DNA of 64,000 nucleotides from Sinorhizobium chiapasense (lineage in GTDB: Bacteria; Pseudomonadota; Alphaproteobacteria; Rhizobiales; Rhizobiaceae). The translations under genes and the position numbers were made by a program. The stretch spans positions 4,089,001-4,153,000 of the forward strand of contig NZ_CP133148.1 of assembly GCF_036488675.1 (NCBI RefSeq), in the 5' to 3' direction. The notes beneath the pieces are model-generated. The model searched no databases and was not told the origin of the DNA. It was given only the letters and a program-made list of their open reading frames with translations. Positions 37,780 through 46,949 of this stretch are shown piece after piece (the first letter of the stretch is position 1; each line of letters starts with the position of its first letter).

Positions 37780-38615
37780 TTGACTGCTCCTGCCGTGATG
37801 CCGCGGATCAGCTGCCGCGAGAAGATGACGTAGAGGATGAGGACCGGGAAGATCGCGAGCGACAGGGCGGAGAGCACTGCGTTCCAGTTGGTGACGAACT
37901 GCCCGATGAAAATCTGCGAGCCGAGCGTGACGGTCTTCGTCGTCTCCGCCGGTGCCAGGATCAGCGGAAACCAGAGATCGTTCCAGATCGGGATCATGGT
38001 GAAGACGGCGACCGTTGCCATCGCCGGCCGCACCAGCGGCAGCACCAGGCGGAAGAAGATCGCGTATTCCGAAAGCCCGTCGATACGTCCGGCATTCTTC
38101 AGGTCATCCGATACGGTGCGCATGAATTCCGAAAGGATGAAGACGGCAAGTGGCAGCCCCTGCGCCGTATAGACCAGGATCAGTGCCGTCAGCGTGTTGA
38201 CGAGGCCGGTTGCGACCATGCCCTGCAGAATGGCGACGGTGCCGAGGCGGATCGGGATCATGATGCCGAGCGCCAGGTACAGGCCCATCAAGGCATTGCC
38301 GCGGAAGCGGTATTCGGAGAGCGCGAAGGCGGCCATGGCCCCGAAGAGCAGCACGAGCGCGATCGAGACGACCGTGACGATCGTGCTGTTCTGGAAATAG
38401 CCGATGAAATCGCCCTGCTTCAGCACCGTCTGGTAACCGATGAGGCTGAAGGTTTCGGGCGTCGGCAACGCCAGCGGCTCACGGAAGATCGCGTTTCGGC
38501 TCTTGAACGAGTTGACGATCGTCAGGAACACCGGAAACAGCGCGACGAGCGTGTAGGCGATCAGCGCGATATGGACGCCTGCAGTCCGACCAAGGGAGGC
38601 GCGTGCTTTCGACAT
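37776..38615 (-). CDS. Sugar ABC transporter permease (MalG/LacG type)
   Basis: 279 residues with six membrane segments. The binding-protein-dependent transport signature lies near residues 170-195 (AGRIDGLSEYAIFFRLVLPLVRPA), the EAA loop that contacts the ATPase. Starts 13 bp after the stop of the partner permease. Inner-membrane half of the sugar importer. Confidence 0.92.
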   Translation of the reverse strand: MSKARASLGRTAGVHIALIAYTLVALFPVFLTIVNSFKSRNAIFREPLALPTPETFSLIGYQTVLKQGDFIGYFQNSTIVTVVSIALVLLFGAMAAFALSEYRFRGNALMGLYLALGIMIPIRLGTVAILQGMVATGLVNTLTALILVYTAQGLPLAVFILSEFMRTVSDDLKNAGRIDGLSEYAIFFRLVLPLVRPAMATVAVFTMIPIWNDLWFPLILAPAETTKTVTLGSQIFIGQFVTNWNAVLSALSLAIFPVLILYVIFSRQLIRGITAGAVK

Positions 38616-38628
38616 AAAGGATCCTCCC

Positions 38629-39579
38629 TTAGAACTGGTAGCGACGCATGCGGCGCTGGACGACGAAGAGGTAGAGCGAGACGCCGGCGAGAATGATCAG
38701 GAACATGATCGCCGCGATGGTCGCGCCCATCGACCGGTCGCCGAGCTGCAGCTGGAAACCGAAGAAGGTTCGGTAGAGCAGGGTGCCGAGAATGTCGGTC
38801 GAGCCGTCCGGGCCGGCAAGTGCCCCCTGGACCGTGTAGATGAGGTCGAAGGCGTTGAAGTTGCCGACGAAGGTCAGGATCGAGACGATGCCGATCGCCG
38901 GCAGGATCAAGGGCAGCTTGATCTTCCAGAACTGGCTCCAGCCGGTGACGCCGTCGCATTCCGCCGCCTCGATCACCTCGTCGGGAATGTTGAGCAGCGC
39001 GGCGTAGATCAGCATCATCGGGATGCCGATATATTGCCAGACGGAGATCAGCGAGACCGCGATCAGCGCGGTGTCCGGCTTGCCGAGCCAGGGTGCGAAC
39101 AGCCATTTCAGGCCGACGGTGTCGAGGAGGAAAGGGGCAACCCCCCAGATCGGCGACAGGATCAACTTCCAGATGAAGCCGACGATGACGAAGGATAAGA
39201 GTGTCGGCAGGAAGATGGCGGTGCGGTAGAAGGCGCTGAAGCGCAGCTTCGGGATCGACAGCATGGCGGCGAGCGCAATACCGATCGGATTCTGCACCGC
39301 CATGTGGATCAGGAAGAAGATGAAATTGTTCTTGAGCGCATTCCAGAAATCTGCGGCCCAGCGCGGGTCGCCGAAAAGCACATTGAAGTTGCCCAGGCCC
39401 ACGAAGGTGTACTGGCCTTCGACCGTGTTGAAGAAGGACTGCCTCAGCGTCTCGATCAGCGGCAGGATCATCACCGCGGTATAGACGATCAGGGCCGGCA
39501 GCAGGAACACGAGGATGTGCCAGCGCCGGGGACGCTTGATCTCGCTGATGTCCGTCGTTTTGGTGTCGCTTGGGTTCAT
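38629..39579 (-). CDS. Sugar ABC transporter permease (MalF/LacF type)
   Basis: 316 residues with six membrane segments after a short cytoplasmic N-terminus. The EAA loop is EVIEAAECDGVTGWSQFWKIKLP with the following LPAIG. Partner of the MalG-type permease. A gap of about 420 bp and a GC-rich hairpin separate it from the binding-protein gene upstream, a common way to keep binding protein in excess. Confidence 0.92.
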   Translation of the reverse strand: MNPSDTKTTDISEIKRPRRWHILVFLLPALIVYTAVMILPLIETLRQSFFNTVEGQYTFVGLGNFNVLFGDPRWAADFWNALKNNFIFFLIHMAVQNPIGIALAAMLSIPKLRFSAFYRTAIFLPTLLSFVIVGFIWKLILSPIWGVAPFLLDTVGLKWLFAPWLGKPDTALIAVSLISVWQYIGIPMMLIYAALLNIPDEVIEAAECDGVTGWSQFWKIKLPLILPAIGIVSILTFVGNFNAFDLIYTVQGALAGPDGSTDILGTLLYRTFFGFQLQLGDRSMGATIAAIMFLIILAGVSLYLFVVQRRMRRYQF

Positions 39580-39958
39580 CGGCCTCTGGCCCGCTCTAAA
39601 ACTGGCTGGCCATTATTGGCGCAGCTCCTATTTCGTCCGAAATGCAGCGCGCCGCATGACGCGCAAAACGTGCCGGTCCTTTGATTTAGGCCACCCGTTC
39701 GCGTTCGGCGGTTTGCCTGAACGCGGGATGTCCCGGTCATGGATCGGTTCGCCCCTTGCGCCTCTCGACTGGAGGGTGGCGCGGGTGCCCGGCTCGGCCG
39801 AGCATGACGTGCGATGCAGGCGAAGGCACCGCCATGACCATGGAAAATGCCGGCTGAGCCGAGCTCCCAGGTCCCCTCACGTCCGGCTTCGCACCGGACA
39901 TCCAAACACAAATACCGCGTCGTTCACAGCGCACGACGGAAATTTCGTGCGAGAACAA
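39580..39958. other. Non-coding spacer between binding protein and permease genes
   Basis: About 380 bp with no supported gene. Frames that cross it lack protein-like composition. It may contain a secondary promoter for the permeases; no clear repeat seen. Confidence 0.4.
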
Positions 39959-39990
39959 GGGCGCGCGACCCGCGCGGGGACCGCGCGCCC
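39959..39990 (-). terminator. Stem-loop after the sugar-binding protein gene (attenuator)
   Basis: GGGCGCGCG pairs with CGCGCGCCC around a GC-rich inner part. It begins 10 bp after the stop of the binding-protein gene. There is no T-run, so partial termination or mRNA stabilisation is likelier than full termination. Confidence 0.6.
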
Positions 39991-40000
39991 CTTCCAAAGT

Positions 40001-41260
40001 TTATTTGGCCGGCTTGAACCAGCTGTCGAGGCCGTCCTGAAGCTTCTTCGCAGCGTCTTCCGGCGTCTGAGTGCCGTTGATGACGTTGGCCGATGCAACC
40101 CAGGTCTCGTTCTCGAGGTTCGGGGTTCCGCGCGACAGGATCTGGTAGGTCGAGCGGATCGTCGGCTTGCATTTTTCGCGCCAGGCGACGAATTCCTGGG
40201 CGAGCGGGTCGGCCATCTTCACCGCCGTCGAATTCAGGCTGAAGAAGCCCGGCAGCGCGTTTGCGTAGATTTCGGCGAATTCCGGCGAAGCGACCCAGGT
40301 GAGGAAGGTCTTGGCAGCTTCGGCGTTCGGGCTCTTGGCATTAAGGCCGATGCCGATGTCGTTATGGTCGGAGATGTAGCAGGTGTCTCCCGCCTTCTTC
40401 ACCGGCGGCGGGAAGGCGCCCATCTTGAATTGTGCCTGGGTGTTGAAGCCGGAGATTTCCCACGAGCCGGCCGGATAGATCGCGGCGCGGCCGAGCGTGA
40501 AGAGGTTCTGGCTGTCCGGATAGGTCTGGGCTTCGAAGCCGTCACCCAGATAGTCCTTCCACTTGGCGAGCACGCGGAAAGGTTCGACCCATGCGTCGTC
40601 CGTCAGTTTCTGTTCGCCCTTGATCAGCGCCAGGCGGCCGTCCTCACCCTTCCAGTAGGTCGGGCCGATGTTCTGGTAGCCCATGGTCGCGGCTTCCCAG
40701 AGGTCCTTGGTGCCCATCGCCATCGGGATATAGTTGCCGTCGGCCTTGATCTTCTCGAGAGCGGCAAAGAACTCTTCTTCGGTCGTCGGTACCGAAAGGC
40801 CGAGCTGGTCGAACGCGTCCTTGTTGTAGATGAAGCCGTGGATGACCGAAGCCATCGGCACGCAGAAGGTCGTCTTGCCGTCGTCCGTCGTCCAGGCGGA
40901 CTTCGCAACGTCGGAGAAGTTCTCCATGCCTGCCAAGCCGGTCAGGTCGGCGAGGTGCTTCTTGTTGTAAAGTTCGAGCGAAGCGTCGAAGGGGCGGCAG
41001 GTGATGAGGTCGCCGGCGGATCCGGCGTCGAGCTTGGCGTTGAGGGCGGCGTTATATTCGGTCGGGGCGGACGGCGAGAAGACGACCTTGATGCCCGGAT
41101 TCTTCGCTTCGAAGGCGGGGATCAGCTTTTCCTGCCAGATGGCCAGGTCGTCGTTACGCCAGCTCTCGATCGTCAGCGTCGTGTCCTGGGCGTGGGCAAG
41201 CCCGGCCGAGCCGAGAATGCTCGACGCGAGCAGCAAGCCTTTCATTGTTGTGCGGGTCAT
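40001..41260 (-). CDS. Sugar ABC transporter substrate-binding protein
   Basis: 419 residues from ATG 41260 with GGGAGAAC upstream. Signal peptide MTRTTMKGLLLASSILGSAG ends near AHAQD. The mature protein is a type-1 extracellular solute-binding protein (MalE-like), with LTIESWRNDDLAIWQEKLIP at the start and AAIYPAGSWEISGF typical of the family. Periplasmic receptor of the importer. Position next to murQ, a sugar kinase and nagA suggests an amino sugar or amino-sugar-containing ligand; this is inference. Confidence 0.92.
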   Translation of the reverse strand: MTRTTMKGLLLASSILGSAGLAHAQDTTLTIESWRNDDLAIWQEKLIPAFEAKNPGIKVVFSPSAPTEYNAALNAKLDAGSAGDLITCRPFDASLELYNKKHLADLTGLAGMENFSDVAKSAWTTDDGKTTFCVPMASVIHGFIYNKDAFDQLGLSVPTTEEEFFAALEKIKADGNYIPMAMGTKDLWEAATMGYQNIGPTYWKGEDGRLALIKGEQKLTDDAWVEPFRVLAKWKDYLGDGFEAQTYPDSQNLFTLGRAAIYPAGSWEISGFNTQAQFKMGAFPPPVKKAGDTCYISDHNDIGIGLNAKSPNAEAAKTFLTWVASPEFAEIYANALPGFFSLNSTAVKMADPLAQEFVAWREKCKPTIRSTYQILSRGTPNLENETWVASANVINGTQTPEDAAKKLQDGLDSWFKPAK

Positions 41261-41310
41261 GCATGTTCTCCCTTTTATAAGCGCCGCCACGGCGCGGTTC
41301 GGATCCCAGT

Positions 41311-42210
41311 TTATCGGCGCGAGACGGTTTCGATCGCCCGGCGCAAATTCTGATTGGCGTCTTTGAGTGCGGCTTCGGCGGCGGCGACATCCTCAGCTCC
41401 GGAGGCGAGCAGGATCGCGACCTTGACCGAACCAGAGGCCGCCTTGATCAGGCTGCCTGCCTCGGCGGCACTGACGCCGGTGATGTCGCAGACGATGCGC
41501 ATCGCGCGCCCTTGCAGCTTGATGTTGTCGGCACGTAGATTGACCATGTGCCCGTCGAGCACATGGCCGAGATGGATGCCGACCAGCGTCGAAAACATGT
41601 TGAAGGCGACCTTCTGCGCCGTGCCTGCGCCCATGCGCGTCGATCCGGACACGACTTCCGGCGGCGTTTGCAGCAGAATGGAGACGTCAGCGTCCTTGAA
41701 AAGAGGCGCGCCGGCATTGTTGGCCATGGCGATGACCTTTGCGCCGCGCTTCTTCGCCTCGTCGGCAGCGGCGAGCGCATAGGGCGTCGAGCCGCTGGCG
41801 GAGACGGAGATGAGGCAGTCGCCGGCCGTTATTCCGGCGTTGCGCACATCGGCGCGTGCAAGATCCATGTCGTCTTCATAGCCGCCGGCGAGATCGCTGA
41901 GGCTTGCTGCACCGCCGGCGAGAAGAACGACGATCTGTTCTTGCGGAATGCCGTAGGTGCCGGGCAGCTCGAGCGCGTCCGCCATGGCCATCAGACCGGA
42001 GCTTCCCGCACCCGCATAGGCAAGCCGCCCGCCGGCGGAAAGGACTTGTACCGCAAGCGCTGCGGCCGCCGAGATCTGCTCGATCGCCGCGTCGACCGAT
42101 TTCGTTGCCGCCTGTTGACCGGAGGCGAGCAGGCGAAGCGCGAGCGCCGGATGCATCACATCCAGGCCCTTCGCGTTATTGTGGCGCTCTTCGGTCTTTG
42201 CTGACGGCAT
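41311..42210 (-). CDS. murQ: N-acetylmuramic acid 6-phosphate etherase
   Basis: 299 residues from ATG 42210, preceded by GGAGAGGAGACAC; length matches E. coli MurQ. One SIS domain at about residues 50-220 (GRLAYAGAGSSGLMAMADALELPGTYG, SVSASGSTPYALAA) and the ending helices with EVVSGSTRMGAGTAQK. Cleaves the lactyl ether of MurNAc-6-P to GlcNAc-6-P and D-lactate in cell-wall sugar recycling; NagA in the divergent operon would take the product. Transcribed toward the binding-protein gene, with which it is probably co-transcribed. Confidence 0.93.
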   Translation of the reverse strand: MPSAKTEERHNNAKGLDVMHPALALRLLASGQQAATKSVDAAIEQISAAAALAVQVLSAGGRLAYAGAGSSGLMAMADALELPGTYGIPQEQIVVLLAGGAASLSDLAGGYEDDMDLARADVRNAGITAGDCLISVSASGSTPYALAAADEAKKRGAKVIAMANNAGAPLFKDADVSILLQTPPEVVSGSTRMGAGTAQKVAFNMFSTLVGIHLGHVLDGHMVNLRADNIKLQGRAMRIVCDITGVSAAEAGSLIKAASGSVKVAILLASGAEDVAAAEAALKDANQNLRRAIETVSRR

Positions 42211-42236
42211 TCGCTGTGTCTCCTCTCCGTGAATTA

Positions 42237-42255
42237 ATGCCAAAAAAATACCAAT
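42237..42255 (-). promoter_or_regulatory. Left copy of a 19-bp inverted operator-like site
   Basis: ATGCCAAAAAAATACCAAT, 27 bp upstream of the murQ ATG, matches the reverse complement of 42368-42386 at 18 of 19 bases. Each copy contains two ATACC/TGGTAT direct half-sites. Half-site TTGGTAT resembles NagR/HutC-type GntR sites. Confidence 0.65.
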
Positions 42256-42367
42256 TGTCTAGGAGAATTTTAATTTTTGTGGCTTGAGGCGACAAATATT
42301 GAAAATGTGTGCGGAAAAACAAGGATTTATTTCAAACATTAGTTGTCCGAAAAAATCTCGCTTGGTT

Positions 42368-42386
42368 ATTGGTATTTTTTTGGTAT
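42368..42386 (+). promoter_or_regulatory. Right copy of the 19-bp inverted operator-like site
   Basis: ATTGGTATTTTTTTGGTAT, 20 bp upstream of the kinase ATG 42407. Together with the left copy it brackets the divergent promoter region; the GntR protein encoded at 43288 is the likely ligand. Confidence 0.65.
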
Positions 42387-42406
42387 CTTATCTGACGGAG
42401 GTGCCC

Positions 42407-43291
42407 ATGACGTCTTATCTGATCGGAATCGATGGCGGCGGAACGAGTTGCCGGGCGGCCGCGGCCGCGCCGGACGGTCGGATTCTCGGCCGTGGAAAGG
42501 CTGGTGCCGCAAACATCCTCACCGATCCGGAGACGGCGCTTGCGAACATAACGGAGGCCTCGCGGGCCGCCTTCGAGAATGCCGGCATCGATCCTGCCGG
42601 GATCACGCAGGCCCGCGCGATCGTCGGCGTTGCGGGTCACAATGTCGGGGATGCCGTGCATTACGTGAAGCGGCGGCTCCCGTTCGCGGCGGCAGAGATC
42701 GAGTCCGACGGATTGATCGCGCTTCAGGGCGCGCTCGGCGAAAAGGACGGCGCGGTCGCCATTCTCGGGACGGGCACCATTTATATCGCGCGCCATGGCG
42801 AAGCCGTGAGCTATATCGGCGGCTGGGGCTTCACGATCGGCGATCACGGCAGTGGTGCGCGCATCGGTCATGCGCTGCTGCAGGAAAGCCTGCTTGCCTT
42901 CGATGGCATTCACGAGGGATCGCCGGTCACCGATTCCGTCATGGCTGAATTCAACAACGATCCGAGGGATGTCGTCGACTTCGCACGGCTGGCCAAGCCC
43001 GGCGAATTCGGACGCTATGCCCCGCGCGTCTTCGAACAGGCCGGACGTGGCGATGCCGTGGCACTGCGCCTGCTCGAAGCTGCTGCGACCACGGTCGACG
43101 AGGCGCTCGACGTGGTCGTGTCGAGAGGAAGCGAGCGGCTCTGCTTGCTCGGCGGCCTGGCGCCGCTTTATCGCCCGTGGCTTGCCGAGCGCCACCAGAA
43201 GCATTTTGTCGAAGCGGAGGCGGACGCCTTGACCGGAGCGGTGGCGCTCGCTGCTCGACGCTTCGGTTCCAGGCCGGAGGTCGGCGCATGA
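42407..43291 (+). CDS. BadF/BadG/BcrA/BcrD-type ATPase, probable N-acetylglucosamine kinase
   Basis: 294 residues from ATG 42407 with ACGGAGG upstream; the frame upstream runs through the operator and is not coding. ASKHA-fold motifs: phosphate-1 loop YLIGIDGGGTSCRAA, VAILGTGTIYIARHG and GGWGFTIGDHGSGARIG. Eukaryote-type GlcNAc kinases belong to this family, and the setting with murQ and nagA supports phosphorylation of an amino sugar such as GlcNAc or MurNAc. Substrate is inferred. ATGA overlap with the GntR gene. Confidence 0.87.
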   Translation: MTSYLIGIDGGGTSCRAAAAAPDGRILGRGKAGAANILTDPETALANITEASRAAFENAGIDPAGITQARAIVGVAGHNVGDAVHYVKRRLPFAAAEIESDGLIALQGALGEKDGAVAILGTGTIYIARHGEAVSYIGGWGFTIGDHGSGARIGHALLQESLLAFDGIHEGSPVTDSVMAEFNNDPRDVVDFARLAKPGEFGRYAPRVFEQAGRGDAVALRLLEAAATTVDEALDVVVSRGSERLCLLGGLAPLYRPWLAERHQKHFVEAEADALTGAVALAARRFGSRPEVGA

Positions 43292-44052
43292 CCCAGCAAC
43301 TTGCCGCCATCCTGCCGCTGGAGGGCCTGCAGTCGGGTGGGGCCGGTCCGCTCTATCTGAAGCTCAGGCAGTCGCTCGAGGAAGCCATCCTTTCGGGCAA
43401 GCTCAACCACGGGGATGCGCTGCCGCCGGAGAGGGATCTTGCGGACTATGCCAATATCAGCCGGGTGACTGTGCGCAAGGCGGTCGATGACCTTGTGCGC
43501 GACGGCCTGCTCGTGCGCCGCCATGGCTCCGGGACCTTCGTCGTCAGACCCGTCTCGCGCGTCGAGCAGTCGCTGTCGAGGTTGACGTCCTTTACCGAGG
43601 ACATGGCCAGGCGGGGCCTGAATGCGCGGGCGGAGTGGCTGGAGAGGGGACTGTTCCACCCGTCGCCTGACGAAATGATGACCCTCGGTCTTCCGGCCGA
43701 TGCCCTCGTCGCGCGGTTGGGCCGCCTGCGCATCGCCGACGGCATGCCGCTGGCGATCGAGCGCGCCAGCATCTCGACCGAATTCCTGCCGGACCCGCTG
43801 GCTGTGACTTCGTCGCTCTATGCCGCCCTCGACAAGACCCGGTCCCGGCCCGTCCGGGCGGTGCAGCGCATTTCGGCCTGCAATATCAAGGATCCTGACG
43901 CGTCGATGCTCGGCGTTGCCGTCGGCGCCGCCGGCCTTTCCATCGAGCGCGTCTCCTATCTTGCATCGGGGCGCGTCGTTGAATTCACCCGCTCGCTCTA
44001 CCGGGGCGATGCCTATGATTTTGTCGCGGAATTGACGCTTTCGGAGTCCTGA
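43288..44052 (+). CDS. GntR-family regulator (HutC subfamily, UTRA domain)
   Basis: 254 residues from ATG 43288, overlapping the kinase stop by 4 bp. The winged helix is about residues 20-90 (YLKLRQSLEEAILSGKL, LPPERDLADYANISRVTVRK, LLVRRHGSGTFV), and the UTRA ligand-binding domain is about 105-250. HutC-type relatives (NagR/DasR) sense GlcN-6-P or GlcNAc-6-P. It probably controls the divergent murQ and kinase promoters through the 42237/42368 site pair. Confidence 0.9.
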   Translation: MTQQLAAILPLEGLQSGGAGPLYLKLRQSLEEAILSGKLNHGDALPPERDLADYANISRVTVRKAVDDLVRDGLLVRRHGSGTFVVRPVSRVEQSLSRLTSFTEDMARRGLNARAEWLERGLFHPSPDEMMTLGLPADALVARLGRLRIADGMPLAIERASISTEFLPDPLAVTSSLYAALDKTRSRPVRAVQRISACNIKDPDASMLGVAVGAAGLSIERVSYLASGRVVEFTRSLYRGDAYDFVAELTLSES

Positions 44053-44088
44053 TCCGCCCCGCCAGCAATGGCCAGCAAAAAGGAATGG

Positions 44089-45114
44089 ATGATGCAAACC
44101 AACATGCGGCGAGAAATCGATGAAACCCCGGAGGCCGCTGCACGGTTGCTGGACAGTTCGGTCGACGCCCTGAAGGCGGCCGGTGCGGCGCTCAGGGCCA
44201 AGGATCCGGCGTTCCTCGTGACGATCGCCCGCGGCTCCTCCGATCATGCGGCGCTGTTCCTGAAATATGCGATCGAGCTCACGGCCGGCCGCCCGGTCGC
44301 TTCGCTTGGACCGTCGCTCGCTTCGATCTACGGCGCCAATCTGAAGCTCGGCGGTGCGGCGGCAATCGCGATCTCCCAGTCCGGCAAGAGTCCCGACATC
44401 GTGGCGATGGCGCAATCGGCGACACGCGCCGGTGCGGTGTCGATCGCCCTCACCAACACGGTGCCCTCGCCGATTGCCGAGGCCTGTACCCATCCTCTCG
44501 ATATTCTCGCCGGCCCCGAACTCGCCGTCGCCGCGACAAAGTCCTATGTTAACTCGATCGTCGCGGGCCTTGCGGTGCTGGGCGAATGGACGGGAGATGC
44601 GGCGCTCAAGCGCGCCGTCGCCGATCTGCCGAATCAATTCGCCAAGGCCGTGAAGCTCGACTGGCAGGATTTCGCCGCCGATCTCGGGGAAGCCGAATCG
44701 CTTTACGTGCTAGGCCGCGGCCCGGCGCTGGCAATTGCGAGCGAAGCGGCGCTGAAATTCAAGGAAACGTCCGGCATGCATGCCGAAGCCTATTCCTCGG
44801 CGGAAGTGCTGCACGGTCCGGTGGCGCTGGTCGGCGCTAAATTTCCGGTGCTGGCGCTTGCCGCCCGCGACGCGGCCGAGGCCTCGGTGGTCGAAAGCGC
44901 CGACGGCATGAGCACCAAGGGCGCGGTCGTGCATGTCACTTCGGCGCGGGCCCAGAAGGCGAAACGCCTGCCCTTCGTCGAAACTGGACATCCGATCACC
45001 GATGCGCTGACGCTGATCCTGCCGTTCTACGGCTTCGTCGAATCCTGGTCGCGTTCGCGCGGCCTCGATCCGGATGCACCGGCAAGCCTCAAGAAGGTAA
45101 CGGAGACACGATGA
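44089..45114 (+). CDS. SIS-domain sugar isomerase/deaminase (GlmS C-terminal-like, AgaS/NagB-II type)
   Basis: 341 residues from ATG 44089 preceded by AAAAAGGAATGG; ATG 44068 and 44092 are alternatives. Two SIS domains: first ~45-190 (TIARGSSDHAALFLKYAIE, AISQSGKSPDIVAMA), second ~200-330 (LYVLGRGPALAIASEAALKFKETSGMHAEAYSSAEVLHGP). The glutaminase half of GlmS is missing, so it likely converts glucosamine-6-P to fructose-6-P, completing the nagA pathway. It overlaps the nagA start by 4 bp. Confidence 0.88.
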   Translation: MMQTNMRREIDETPEAAARLLDSSVDALKAAGAALRAKDPAFLVTIARGSSDHAALFLKYAIELTAGRPVASLGPSLASIYGANLKLGGAAAIAISQSGKSPDIVAMAQSATRAGAVSIALTNTVPSPIAEACTHPLDILAGPELAVAATKSYVNSIVAGLAVLGEWTGDAALKRAVADLPNQFAKAVKLDWQDFAADLGEAESLYVLGRGPALAIASEAALKFKETSGMHAEAYSSAEVLHGPVALVGAKFPVLALAARDAAEASVVESADGMSTKGAVVHVTSARAQKAKRLPFVETGHPITDALTLILPFYGFVESWSRSRGLDPDAPASLKKVTETR

Positions 45115-46271
45115 CTGCGAAGAAGAAAATCACCGGCGCGCGGATCTTCGACGGCATCGACTGGCATGACGGCGCCGTCCTGGTCGTAGAGGCGGGTCGC
45201 GTGAAGGCGATCGTTCCGGCGTCGGCCGCGCCCACCGATGCCGACGCGGTCGACGCACACGGCCTGCTTCTCGTTCCCGGTTTCATCGACCTGCAGGTCA
45301 ATGGCGGCGGCGGCGCGCTGCTCAACGAACAGCCGACCCTTGACGGGATCCGGCAGATCTGCACGGCGCATGCGAAATTCGGCACCACCGCGCTCCTGCC
45401 GACGCTGATCACGGACACGCGCGAAGTGCGCACCGCAGCCATCGAGGCCGGCCTCGAGGCAAAGAAGGCGGCGGTGGCCGGCTTTCTCGGCCTGCATCTG
45501 GAAGGCCCGCACCTGTCGATCGCCCGCAAGGGGGCGCATGACCCCTCGCTGATCCGCCCGATGGACGATGCCGACCTGGCGGAAATGGTCGCCTGCGCGC
45601 GCGCACTCGGCTGCCTGATGGTGACGGTTGCTCCGGAAAACGCCACACGAGAGCAGGTGCGTGCGCTTTGTGATGCCGGTGTCGTCGTCAGCCTCGGCCA
45701 TACGGATGTCGGCTATGACACGGCTTGCAGCTACGCCAGGGCCGGCGCTCGGACGGTCACGCATCTCTTCAACGCGATGAGCGGTCTCGGCCACCGCGAA
45801 CCCGGCGTCGTCGGCGCGGCGCTTGCCACGGGAACGCTGCATGCCGGTTTGATCGCCGATGGCTTCCATGTCGATCCGGCGTCGATGGGCATCGCGCTGC
45901 GAGGCAAGAAAGGTCCGGGACAGATTTTCCTGGTAACCGACGCGATGTCGCCGATCGGCACCGAGATGACCAGCTTCCATCTCAATGGCCGCCAAATCCT
46001 GCGCCAGGGCGGTCGCCTGACGCTTGCCGACGGGACGCTCGCGGGAGCAGACATCGACATGCTGTCATCGGTCCGCTTCGTGCACGAGAAGCTCGGCCTG
46101 CCGATCGAGGAAGCGGTCCGCATGGCCTCCGCCTATCCGGCCGACGTCATGGGCATTGCCTCCCATAAGGGCCGGCTGCTGCCCGGGACGGACGCCGATT
46201 TCGTGCTGCTGACGCCGGAACTTGGCATGAGGTCCACCTGGATCGCCGGAGAGCAGGTCTTCTCGGCTTAG
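45111..46271 (+). CDS. nagA: N-acetylglucosamine-6-phosphate deacetylase
   Basis: 386 residues. Amidohydrolase fold: GFIDLQVNGGGGALLNEQ at the start, GLHLEGPHLSIARKGAHDP with the metal-site glutamate, VVSLGHTDVGYDTA and THLFNAMSGLGHREPGVVGA with metal-site histidines, and the catalytic aspartate in FLVTDAMSPIG. Removes acetate from GlcNAc-6-P. Its TAG stop straddles the junction with the IS630 element: TA is the IS target, and the G is the first base of the element. Because the far junction also reads TAG, the protein end is unchanged by the insertion. Confidence 0.95.
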   Translation: MTAKKKITGARIFDGIDWHDGAVLVVEAGRVKAIVPASAAPTDADAVDAHGLLLVPGFIDLQVNGGGGALLNEQPTLDGIRQICTAHAKFGTTALLPTLITDTREVRTAAIEAGLEAKKAAVAGFLGLHLEGPHLSIARKGAHDPSLIRPMDDADLAEMVACARALGCLMVTVAPENATREQVRALCDAGVVVSLGHTDVGYDTACSYARAGARTVTHLFNAMSGLGHREPGVVGAALATGTLHAGLIADGFHVDPASMGIALRGKKGPGQIFLVTDAMSPIGTEMTSFHLNGRQILRQGGRLTLADGTLAGADIDMLSSVRFVHEKLGLPIEEAVRMASAYPADVMGIASHKGRLLPGTDADFVLLTPELGMRSTWIAGEQVFSA

Positions 46272-46277
46272 AGCGTT

Positions 46278-46949
46278 TCATGTTTTGACGGAAGCGTAGC
46301 CGGCGTTTGCGAAGTAGTTGCTGCATTCGCCGGGTTGGATTGTCGTGACGAGAGAGCCAATGTGTCGCCAGGTGTCCTCGATTGTTCGCTTTTGTGCATG
46401 GCGCATCCAGTGCTTGATCTTGGCGAAGGCCTGTTCGATCGGATTGAGGTCGGGGGAATAGGGCGGCAGGAACCAAAGCCTTGCGCCGGCCGCTGTGACG
46501 ATCTGACGGACGGCGGCAGATTTGTGGCTGCCGAGATTGTCCATGATGACAATGTCGCCAGGCTTGAGGATGGGCACGAGTTGTTGCTCGACATAGGCGC
46601 GGAAGCATTGGCCATTGATCGGCCCGTCGAAGACGCAGGGTGCGGTGAGCTGGTCGCAACGCAGTGCGCCCAGGAATGTCAGCGTGCGCCAGTGACCATG
46701 CGGGGCAAAGGCGCGCAAGCGTTTGCCCTTCGGACCCCAGCCGCGCAGCGGCGTCATGTTGGTCTTGATCCAGGTCTCGTCGATGAACACCAGCCGTCTG
46801 GGATCGAGACCAGCCTGCCATGCCTTCCAGCGCTGACGTCGGCGGGCAATGTCGGCGCGGGCCTGCTCAAGGGCGAACAGCGTTTTTTTTGAAGCGCAGC
46901 CCTTCGCGCCGGATGAACTGCCACACCGCATTGTGCGAAACAGCCACAC
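46278..46949 (-). CDS. IS630-family transposase, ORF B (DDE catalytic part)
   Basis: Frame carrying the catalytic region from about 46890 down: [20 protein letters not shown] (first Asp-Glu), [16 protein letters not shown] (second Asp) and [19 protein letters not shown] (final Glu), the DDE triad of the IS630/Tc1 group. It has no independent ribosome-binding site in the overlap, so expression needs a shift from ORF A at the A8 run (46883-46890). With seven A's the two frames would fuse into one normal IS630 transposase. Confidence 0.88.
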   Translation of the reverse strand: MWLFRTMRCGSSSGAKGCASKKTLFALEQARADIARRRQRWKAWQAGLDPRRLVFIDETWIKTNMTPLRGWGPKGKRLRAFAPHGHWRTLTFLGALRCDQLTAPCVFDGPINGQCFRAYVEQQLVPILKPGDIVIMDNLGSHKSAAVRQIVTAAGARLWFLPPYSPDLNPIEQAFAKIKHWMRHAQKRTIEDTWRHIGSLVTTIQPGECSNYFANAGYASVKT

